Assembly: GCA_021805955.1 (NCBI GenBank)
Contig: JAJZDO010000759.1
Coordinates: 1 to 5,339 of the forward strand
Direction: 5' to 3'
DNA: 5,339 nt
Origin: Acidobacteriota bacterium
Lineage (GTDB): Bacteria > Acidobacteriota > Terriglobia > Terriglobales > Acidobacteriaceae
A program made the position numbers and the translations under genes. How positions within the stretch are numbered: position 1 is the first letter of the stretch; every line of letters begins with the position of its first letter. Shown in pieces: positions 1-5,339 of this stretch. The notes under the pieces are model-generated. The model saw only the letters and a list, made by a program, of their open reading frames with translations. It searched no databases and was not told the origin of the DNA.

Positions 1-120
1 AGACTGCTCCGAGACCGAACGACCACCCTTCTGCCCTATCAGACCGCCGAGCTGTCCGATGAAATCGATCCGTGTGAGATATCGCGGTTAGTCAGATTGC
101 AGCGAAATCTCCTGGATTAG
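1..120 (+). CDS. Possible C-terminal tail of an unrecognised protein (5' end outside window)
   Basis: A plus-strand frame is open from the first base of the window to a TAG at 118-120, giving 39 residues that include LPYQTAELSDEIDP and end in RLQRNLLD. I do not recognise the family. Base composition by codon position is mildly coding-like: the second position is clearly the poorest in G+C (about 41 percent, against about 62 percent at positions one and three). If real, the gene ends only five bases before the stop of the convergent esterase gene. A 39-codon stretch without a stop also occurs by chance fairly often at this base composition, so this is a tentative call that depends on the sequence to the left. 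Confidence 0.35.
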   Translation, partial: RLLRDRTTTLLPYQTAELSDEIDPCEISRLVRLQRNLLD

Positions 121-125
121 ATGGA

Positions 126-1754
126 CTACTCTGGCGACTTTTCCAGCCGAGAGTTGAGAAATTGCTGGAACACTCCGAAGCGCTTGGCGCGAGGCACGGG
201 TTCCGGTCCAATCCTCTGACCTAACTCCTGGCAAAAATCCGTTGTTGGCAGGTAAGCAGGCCAGGAAGATAAGGCGAAACGATTCGGATTGCCGGTTTGT
301 GCAAACTTCACCCAATATCCGATGATGGTGTTCGAGAGGGTCTCGTCGTAGGGCCTGCGAATCCAGCTTGTCCAATACTTCTTGCTGAGGAACATGCTCT
401 CTTCGCTGTGGAATGCTCCGAGCCCGGTAAACTCTCCTGTGCCGACATAGGTGAAGTGGTAGAGGTATGCCGGTTGGTGAACATTGGCCACCTCGATAGC
501 CAGCAATCGCGCTCCGAAGCCAAAGTCGAAGTCTGTATCCATGGTCCGAAATACGCCTGGGACATCCTGATCCGATTCAGCCGGATACTGCGTAAAGACC
601 TTATCTGCAAATGGGCCGAACTCTCGACGAAGCCATCGCCGATATTCCGCAACAGTCTTAGGTCGATATGATTTGCCTGCCACCAGAGGGCTGGCAAAGA
701 TCGAAATTTCGTCATTGTTGCTGCCGACAATCACGGGTATTTTCGCCTGTCTTCCGTTCGCGAAAGCAATTGCGGGTTGCTCTGGGAAGAACCACCCATC
801 GACCGCAGGTTCCAGATCGATCCGTCCATCTTTGGCTGCGGCGCGTAGCAATCTCTCTGCAGGCAGGGCACGCAGTTCGACCAGCGAATGCGCGCTATTT
901 TGGATCCCTAAGTCATCTGCCAGTAGATCGCCGTTTGCTTCCGCCTGACGAAGAACCGGATAGACAGAATCGACGCATACGCCGCTTTGAAGAATGGCTC
1001 TTTGGAATAGTTTGGCGGCAATCGGCGAGGCCATCAGATTGCAGATATCCAGGGCCCCCGAAGATGCGCCGAATACCGTGACCTGGTTGGGATCGCCACC
1101 GAAGCGGCGGATATTGCGCTTTACCCACCGCAGTGCTTCCACCTGATCTAAGTGCCCGTAGTTTCCGGAAACGCGATGGGGCGATTCTGCAGATAGCGCC
1201 CGGTTGGCAAAAAAGCCAAAAACTCCCAAACGGTAGTTGAGGCTGACAACGATGACGCCTTGCTGGGCAAGTATCGAGCCTAGCGGCGGCCACTCCGCGG
1301 AACCTTCGACATTGCCGCCTCCGTGTACCCACACCATCACCGGGAGTTTGGCCGTTCCAGACAAGCGGGGTGTCCAAACGTTTAAATACAGACAGGCCTC
1401 GTTGGTCACCATTTGGGGTATGCCCAGCATTTCCGGCAGCCATGGGCTGGGAGCTTGCGGGCAGGCGGGGCCGTACTTGGTCGCTTTTCGAACTCCAGAC
1501 CAGCTTGGCGGCAATTGCGGCGCCTTCCAGCGCAGATTGCCGATCGGCTGCGCGGCGTAAGGGATGCCAAGAAAAGATGCAATGTGAGATGCGCCGGGGA
1601 CCCATGCGCCTTCCAGAGTTCCGCTGTCGATTTTGACCTGTGGCATAGCCGTCTGTGCCTGCAAGTGAACAGAACATCCACAGAAGCAGGTCACAAATGC
1701 AACAACGGCCATAGTCGTCCATGTCGATCGCAGGCTATGAAACAGGGAATTCAT
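126..1754 (-). CDS. Secreted type B carboxylesterase (alpha/beta hydrolase)
   Basis: This 542-residue protein has the usual length of the type B carboxylesterase/cholinesterase family, which hydrolyses carboxylic ester bonds. An N-terminal hydrophobic segment (about residues 13-27) followed by HLQAQTA looks like a Sec signal peptide, so the enzyme should act in the periplasm or outside the cell. The oxyanion-hole motif HGGGN lies at 144-148. The family serine signature runs from FGGDP to GASSG (218-233), with nucleophile Ser231. Glu349 in SNNDEIS and His449 in GAFHSEE complete the triad. The second family signature appears as EACLYLNVW (119-127), with Ala where Asp is usual. Cys98 and Cys121 fit the conserved N-terminal disulfide. 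I chose the ATG at 1754, preceded by GGAGA, over an in-frame TTG at 1778. Par-nitrobenzyl esterase-like or other acyl-ester substrates are possible, and the sequence does not settle specificity. The gene is divergent from the peptidase genes. Confidence 0.93.
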   Translation of the reverse strand: MNSLFHSLRSTWTTMAVVAFVTCFCGCSVHLQAQTAMPQVKIDSGTLEGAWVPGASHIASFLGIPYAAQPIGNLRWKAPQLPPSWSGVRKATKYGPACPQAPSPWLPEMLGIPQMVTNEACLYLNVWTPRLSGTAKLPVMVWVHGGGNVEGSAEWPPLGSILAQQGVIVVSLNYRLGVFGFFANRALSAESPHRVSGNYGHLDQVEALRWVKRNIRRFGGDPNQVTVFGASSGALDICNLMASPIAAKLFQRAILQSGVCVDSVYPVLRQAEANGDLLADDLGIQNSAHSLVELRALPAERLLRAAAKDGRIDLEPAVDGWFFPEQPAIAFANGRQAKIPVIVGSNNDEISIFASPLVAGKSYRPKTVAEYRRWLRREFGPFADKVFTQYPAESDQDVPGVFRTMDTDFDFGFGARLLAIEVANVHQPAYLYHFTYVGTGEFTGLGAFHSEESMFLSKKYWTSWIRRPYDETLSNTIIGYWVKFAQTGNPNRFALSSWPAYLPTTDFCQELGQRIGPEPVPRAKRFGVFQQFLNSRLEKSPE

Positions 1755-1758
1755 GCGG

Positions 1759-1763
1759 TCTCC
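1759..1763 (-). promoter_or_regulatory. Ribosome binding site of the esterase gene
   Basis: Read on the minus strand this is GGAGA, four bases before the ATG at 1754. The spacing is somewhat short, but the match supports the ATG over the upstream in-frame TTG at 1778, which would place this motif inside the coding region. Confidence 0.5.
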
Positions 1764-1787
1764 AATCTCGATCTGCAAATACCTAAA

Positions 1788-1793
1788 ACTATA
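1788..1793 (-). promoter_or_regulatory. Possible -10 element for the esterase gene
   Basis: The minus strand reads TATAGT here, five of six matches to the sigma-70-type -10 consensus, 33 bases before the esterase ATG. No good -35 hexamer sits 16 to 18 bases upstream and there is no extended TGn motif, so this is only a weak candidate. Confidence 0.25.
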
Positions 1794-1944
1794 CTGGACG
1801 AATGCCTCGGTGCTTCGCAGGCAGCGTCGCCGCGTGAGTTTTTGTTCGGATACGCTGCGCTGGTGCTACTCTGGTTTTTTCTGTCTTGATGAATTGCTAC
1901 AACCCAAAGCCGTCGACAGGATTGCAGAAGCAGTCCGGAAAATC

Positions 1945-2859
1945 ATGGAATCGATGAAAAACTATGTGCCGCGTATTCAGTTCTGTTTACTACTTTTGCC
2001 ATTTTTTCTGCTGCTGTCCTCGGTCGGGCTGGCGCAGGGTAATCGCTTCGTTGTCTCAGTACCTGCCGCCAATATGTTTTCCGCCCCTTCCGCCAATGTT
2101 GACGTCGTCTCGCAAGCCATTTTCTCCACCAATGTAGACGAGTTGGCGGAGCAACCGGGATGGGTAAAAATTCGTACACCCGATGACGGATATACCGGTT
2201 GGGTCTCCGATTCCGATTTGGTAGAGCTTCACGGAAATGTCGGCTATGCGACGACCGGTGAGGTTGCCGAGGTAGAAGAACTGCGCGCTCATCTCTACCC
2301 CAATCCAGATGTCACGACCCATGCGCCGTTGCTGACATTGCCCTTTGAAGCGCGGCTGGAAATAGTCAAGGAAAAACCCGGGGATCGCTGGCTGCAAGTG
2401 CATCTGCCCGACGGACGCACAGCGTGGGTGCAACGCGGCGACGTCGCGCTCAGCGCCAACGGAGGCGCCGATCTCAAGGCCCATATGCACATCCCCGAGA
2501 TGGTGCAGTTCAGCCATCGCTTTCTGGGCCTGCCGTATACCTGGGGTGGCAGCTCCAGTTTTGGCTATGACTGCTCCGGCTTTGTGCAGATGCTGATGCG
2601 GCAGCGAGGCTATCTCATCCCGCGCGATGCCGATGTGCAGGCAGCCTGGAGTGGCTTCGAGCCGGTCAAAGTTTCCGCACTGCGTGCCGGCGATGTTCTA
2701 TTCTTTGGCAGCGACGGCAAAATTACACACACCGGAATGTACATCGGCAATGGAAAGTTCATCCAGGCAACCACCCACGATCATCCCATAATTCAAATTA
2801 GCCCACTGAATGCATATTGGCGCAAGCTATTGGTTGTCGAGCGGAGAGTGAAACCATGA
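1945..2859 (+). CDS. Exported SH3b-NlpC/P60 endopeptidase, YkfC-like (gamma-D-glutamyl-diamino acid type)
   Basis: This 304-residue cysteine peptidase starts with a signal peptide (Lys5, Arg10, a long Leu/Phe core at about 11-27, likely cleavage near GLAQ, 28-31). Two bacterial SH3-like modules follow (about 33-96 and 106-170; the first contains PGWVKI and TGWV, the second DRWLQV and TAWV). The NlpC/P60 domain occupies about 186-304. YTWGG leads into YDCSGF with nucleophile Cys210, His262 lies in THTGMYIG, and Gln274 in FIQAT holds the third polar position, where the family has His, Asn or Gln. The order SH3b-SH3b-NlpC and the IPRDADVQ segment resemble YkfC, which cuts after D-Glu in free L-Ala-D-Glu-diamino acid peptides. 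The following epimerase gene supports that role; a general cell-wall hydrolase is the alternative. An ATG at 1954 would give 301 residues and is nearly as good. The stop overlaps the next start. Confidence 0.88.
   Translation: MESMKNYVPRIQFCLLLLPFFLLLSSVGLAQGNRFVVSVPAANMFSAPSANVDVVSQAIFSTNVDELAEQPGWVKIRTPDDGYTGWVSDSDLVELHGNVGYATTGEVAEVEELRAHLYPNPDVTTHAPLLTLPFEARLEIVKEKPGDRWLQVHLPDGRTAWVQRGDVALSANGGADLKAHMHIPEMVQFSHRFLGLPYTWGGSSSFGYDCSGFVQMLMRQRGYLIPRDADVQAAWSGFEPVKVSALRAGDVLFFGSDGKITHTGMYIGNGKFIQATTHDHPIIQISPLNAYWRKLLVVERRVKP
2843..2848 (+). promoter_or_regulatory. Shine-Dalgarno site of the epimerase gene, inside the endopeptidase gene
   Basis: GGAGAG lies seven bases before the ATG at 2856, within the last codons of the upstream gene. 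It is the best ribosome binding site in the window. It fixes the epimerase start at 2856 rather than at the in-frame TTG at 2817. Together with the ATGA overlap at 2856-2859 it points to coupled translation. Confidence 0.8.
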
Positions 2860-3980
2860 ATCGTCGCAGTTTATTGAAGAGCGCGGGTGCAGCCAGTCTG
2901 CTGGCCTGCCTGCCTGGGAACTCAACCGCCTTCGCCGCGGAGAATGACGCAGCCTCCAGTGCGACATCCGTGAAGACGGAAATCTATCGTCTGAAGCTGC
3001 GCCACACCTGGACGACGACCATGTCTTCCAGCACCTATCGCGATATTCTCTATGTTCATTACCATCACGACGGCATCAGCGGAGTCGGGGAAGGCGCGCC
3101 CATCGTTCGCTACAAGGAAGACGCAAAGGGCGCGCAGGCAGCTGTCAATTCCGTCCTCCCACTGTTGGATTCCTCCAACCCGACGCAATTTGAAAAAGTG
3201 ATCTCCGAAGTCTTCGCCCGCGTTCCCGGCGAGTGGGCCGGCAAGGCCGCCATCGACATTGCCATGATGGACTGGATGGGGAAAAAACTTGGCATTCCGC
3301 TCTATGAGTACTTCGGACTCGATCCCAAGGATGCGCCCGTCACAGATTTTTCCATCGGAATTGACACCCCGGCGATTACGCGCGAGAAGGTGAGGGAAGC
3401 GGCGGCATTCCCCATTCTGAAGATCAAAGTAGGCCTGGACACGGATGAGCAGACGATCGCGGCGGTGCGCAGCGTCACCGATAAGCCGTTGCGAGTCGAT
3501 GCCAACGAAGGCTGGACCGACCGCGAAGTGGCGGCGCGCAAGATCGACTGGCTCGCAAAGCAGGGAGTGCAGTTTGTCGAGCAGCCCATGCCCGCCGACC
3601 GTATCGATGACTTGCGTTGGCTGCACCAGCGCGCCAGTTTGCCGCTGATGGGCGACGAGTCCTGCCGCCACCCGGCAGACATTCCCAAGCTGGTGGGCGT
3701 GTTCGACGCCCTGAATTTTAAACTCGACAAGACCGGCGGCATGACCCAGACCTATATGATGATTCAAATGGCGCGCGCCTTGGGGTTCAAAACCATGCTG
3801 GGCTGTATGGTTTCCAGTTCCTGCAGCATCACGGCGGCAGCACATCTTTCTCCGCTGGTGGACTACGCCGATCTGGACGGCAACCTTCTTGTCGCGAACG
3901 ATCCTTATAAGGGTGTCACCGTGAAAGATGGCAAGCTGATTCTCCCGAACCGTCCCGGCCTCGGGCTACTGCCCGCGTAA
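2856..3980 (+). CDS. Tat-exported dipeptide epimerase, L-Ala-D/L-Glu type (enolase superfamily)
   Basis: This 374-residue protein belongs to the muconate-lactonizing-enzyme branch of the enolase superfamily: an N-terminal capping domain followed by a barrel. The barrel shows KIKVG with Lys189 and Lys191, Asp215 in DANEGW, Glu242 in VEQPMP, Asp267 in GDES (the three metal-binding acids) and Lys292 in KLDKTGG as the second acid/base. The DLD motif at 339-341 matches the D-x-D that holds the substrate amino group in dipeptide epimerases. This favours that role over o-succinylbenzoate synthase or N-succinylamino acid racemase. The expected reaction is L-Ala-D-Glu to L-Ala-L-Glu. The N-terminus MNRRSLLKSAGAASLLAC is a clear twin-arginine signal, so the enzyme is probably exported folded with Mg2+. 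Cleavage near STAFAA (23-28) would release it, whereas LLAC at 15-18 could make it a lipoprotein. Its start overlaps the endopeptidase stop, which fits sequential action. Confidence 0.9.
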   Translation: MNRRSLLKSAGAASLLACLPGNSTAFAAENDAASSATSVKTEIYRLKLRHTWTTTMSSSTYRDILYVHYHHDGISGVGEGAPIVRYKEDAKGAQAAVNSVLPLLDSSNPTQFEKVISEVFARVPGEWAGKAAIDIAMMDWMGKKLGIPLYEYFGLDPKDAPVTDFSIGIDTPAITREKVREAAAFPILKIKVGLDTDEQTIAAVRSVTDKPLRVDANEGWTDREVAARKIDWLAKQGVQFVEQPMPADRIDDLRWLHQRASLPLMGDESCRHPADIPKLVGVFDALNFKLDKTGGMTQTYMMIQMARALGFKTMLGCMVSSSCSITAAAHLSPLVDYADLDGNLLVANDPYKGVTVKDGKLILPNRPGLGLLPA

Positions 3981-4042
3981 CGCAGAATTTGGTTCGGTGT
4001 CTTCGATGTTGAATCGCCCACTAGGTTTGGCATCTCTCATTC

Positions 4043-4047
4043 GAGGT
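4043..4047 (+). promoter_or_regulatory. Probable ribosome binding site of the S9 peptidase gene
   Basis: GAGGT lies nine bases before the ATG at 4057 and is the only good Shine-Dalgarno match in the 3981-4056 gap. It favours 4057 over the earlier in-frame ATG at 4006, which has no clear site. No terminator-like hairpin is visible in this gap, so read-through from the epimerase gene is likely. Confidence 0.5.
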
Positions 4048-4056
4048 CTTGTCTTT

Positions 4057-5339
4057 ATGCCAAGTAATGCAAGTCTCATGTGCGCTGCTGTTTTTCTGTC
4101 GTTGCCGTGCCCGGTTGCTATCTTTGCGCAACCCGCATCAACCGCATTCACTCTTCAGCAGGCGATGAGCGCGCCCTTCAACTCCGACCTGATCGCGGCG
4201 CCCGTCGGGAATAAGTTAGCGTGGCTTTCGAACGCAGAAGGAAGGCGAAACATCTGGGTCGCTACACCCTCCGGCAGCGGTTCTGGTTATGAATCGCGTC
4301 AAATCACGCACTACACGCAGGATGATGGACAGGACATCACAGAACTGCATTGGTCCCCGGATGCACAATCCATCGTCTACGTTCGTGGCAGTGACCCCGA
4401 CAATGCACAAAAAATGTCTGCGAATCCCGCGCTCATTCCGCAGGGTGTGGAGCAGGACGTGTGGCTTGCCTCGCTCGATGGCAGCTCTCCTCGCAAAATC
4501 GGCGCAGGTAATTCGCCGGCTTTTTCGACCCACGGCGATACGGTCGTGTGGGTGCTCGACGGACAGATTTGGTTCCTGAAGCTCAAGGACCCCGGTGCCC
4601 AACCGAAGCAACTGTTGCACACGCTTGGCGCCTGCGGCACGCTGCGGTGGTCGCCGGATGGCAAATCGCTGGCCTTCGTCAGCGATCGCACCAGCCACAG
4701 CTTCATCGGCGTCTACTCGTTCCCGACCGATACCCTCGAGTATCTCGATCCCAGTACCGACCATGACCGGTACCCCATGTGGTCGCCAGACAGCCGTCAA
4801 ATTGCCTTTATTCGCATTCCGTATTTCAAGGGAGAAGAATTCGACGAGCCGCATCGCAGTGGGCAGCCCTGGTCGATTCGGGTGGCAAACGTTGCTACTG
4901 GCAACGGCCGCCAAATCTGGAGAGCCGACGCGGGGCCCGGGAGTGTCTTCCGCGAAGTCGTGAGCGATCTCCAGGTGTTCTGGGGTGCAGACGATCACCT
5001 GGTTTTCCCTTGGGAAAGCGACGGATGGACTCACCTCTATACGGTTCCTGCACAGGGAGGGCCAGCCACGTTGCTGACTCCGGGCAACTTTATTGTGGAG
5101 GATGTCTCGCTCAGCCCCGACCGCGAAACCATCGTCTACTCTTCCAATCAAAGTGATATTGATCGCCGTCACGTCTGGAAGGTTTCCGTTGCAGGTGGCA
5201 GCCCGCAGCAACTGACCGGCGGCACTGGCATTGAAACCGCTCCTGTTGTCGCCAGCAACAATCGCACGGTTGCTGTCCTGCGTTCCGACGCCCGCATTCC
5301 CATACGTCCGGCCGTTGTCGGCAACTCTGGAAATATTCA
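4057..5339 (+). CDS. Exported S9 family (prolyl oligopeptidase/DPP-like) peptidase, beta-propeller part; 3' end outside window
   Basis: The frame is open from the ATG at 4057 to the window end (427 codons) without a stop. A hydrophobic stretch ending in AIFAQPAS (about residues 22-29) looks like a signal-peptide end. The rest is a beta-propeller built from TolB/PD40-like blades: HWSPD (98-102), RWSPD (197-201), WSPD (242-245) and SPD (353-355), each followed by a hydrophobic strand such as LAFVSDR. WESDGWTHLY (319-328) is typical of the DPP IV-type N-terminal domain of S9 peptidases. The Ser/Asp/His hydrolase domain should follow beyond the window, so activity cannot be confirmed. The gene lies 76 bases after the epimerase on the same strand, which suggests co-transcription. 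An in-frame ATG at 4006 would add 17 residues with two Arg, giving the signal peptide the positive charge it otherwise lacks; that start remains possible. A TolB-like propeller protein without a peptidase domain is a less likely alternative. Confidence 0.82.
   Translation, partial: MPSNASLMCAAVFLSLPCPVAIFAQPASTAFTLQQAMSAPFNSDLIAAPVGNKLAWLSNAEGRRNIWVATPSGSGSGYESRQITHYTQDDGQDITELHWSPDAQSIVYVRGSDPDNAQKMSANPALIPQGVEQDVWLASLDGSSPRKIGAGNSPAFSTHGDTVVWVLDGQIWFLKLKDPGAQPKQLLHTLGACGTLRWSPDGKSLAFVSDRTSHSFIGVYSFPTDTLEYLDPSTDHDRYPMWSPDSRQIAFIRIPYFKGEEFDEPHRSGQPWSIRVANVATGNGRQIWRADAGPGSVFREVVSDLQVFWGADDHLVFPWESDGWTHLYTVPAQGGPATLLTPGNFIVEDVSLSPDRETIVYSSNQSDIDRRHVWKVSVAGGSPQQLTGGTGIETAPVVASNNRTVAVLRSDARIPIRPAVVGNSGNI

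Larger units (their letters stand above)
1755..1944. promoter_or_regulatory. Divergent intergenic region between esterase and endopeptidase genes
   Basis: These 190 bases separate the start of the minus-strand esterase from the chosen start of the plus-strand endopeptidase, so they should contain promoters for both directions. A plus-strand frame stays open through the whole stretch from an ATG at 1753. Its translation is rich in Arg, Cys and Trp, has no signal-peptide character, and would put 64 residues in front of an obvious signal peptide, so I treat the stretch as non-coding. I see no clear inverted repeat that would mark an operator, and no convincing -35/-10 pair on the plus strand. 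Confidence 0.5.

Noticed and set aside
41..59. A short inverted repeat beyond the esterase stop, considered as a terminator
   Set aside because: The stem is only five pairs with a wobble and a nine-base loop, and no T-run follows on the minus strand.
913..1722. A 269-codon minus-strand frame overlapping the esterase gene in another phase
   Set aside because: The esterase frame holds the complete triad and both family signatures. The overlapping frame is Arg/Ser-rich and unlike any family.
1842..1872. TTGTTC and TACTCT as a plus-strand promoter for the peptidase genes
   Set aside because: The spacing is 19 bases and both hexamers are poor matches, so it is not distinguishable from chance.
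1753..1944. A 64-residue N-terminal extension of the NlpC/P60 protein from the ATG at 1753
   Set aside because: It would place Arg/Cys/Trp-rich sequence before a clear signal peptide, would begin on the start codon of the divergent esterase, and would leave no room for promoters.
2922..3845. A 307-codon open frame on the minus strand, antisense to the epimerase gene
   Set aside because: It mirrors the codon pattern of the epimerase, whose catalytic motifs are all present on the plus strand. Its translation shows no recognisable domain.
4216..5211. A 331-codon open frame on the minus strand, antisense to the S9 peptidase gene
   Set aside because: The plus-strand frame contains repeated WSPD propeller motifs and the DGWTHLY motif and runs uninterrupted to the window end. 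The antisense frame has no family features and is a by-product of codon bias.

Overview
The window looks like a piece of a moderately GC-rich Gram-negative chromosome. The export signals ending in LAQ or FAQ, the Tat-exported enolase-superfamily enzyme and the S9 peptidase next to it suggest an Acidobacteriota-type soil bacterium (Terriglobia-like). That placement is inferred from gene style only; no marker gene is present.

Layout: (1) Positions 1-120 hold a short open plus-strand frame that may be the tail of a gene lying mostly outside the window. (2) A minus-strand gene (126-1754) encodes a secreted type B carboxylesterase with a complete Ser/Glu/His triad. (3) A 190-base divergent intergenic region (1755-1944) should carry the promoters for both directions. 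(4) A plus-strand run of three genes follows: an exported SH3b-SH3b-NlpC/P60 endopeptidase (1945-2859); a Tat-exported dipeptide epimerase of the enolase superfamily (2856-3980), joined to the first by an ATGA stop/start overlap; and, 76 bases further on, an exported S9 (prolyl oligopeptidase/DPP-type) peptidase (4057-5339), cut by the window end before its catalytic domain.

Working model: the first two genes match the functional pair known as YkfC and YkfB in Bacillus. YkfC-type enzymes cut gamma-D-Glu-diamino acid bonds in free murein peptides that start with L-Ala. YkfB-type enzymes convert the released L-Ala-D-Glu to L-Ala-L-Glu, which ordinary peptidases can hydrolyse. The third gene encodes a peptidase that could use the epimerised or other short peptides. 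All three proteins appear to carry export signals, so the window may encode an extracytoplasmic version of a pathway usually described in the cytoplasm. The family assignments are well supported by visible motifs. The pathway and its location are inferences. The esterase reads the other way and has no evident link to murein peptides.
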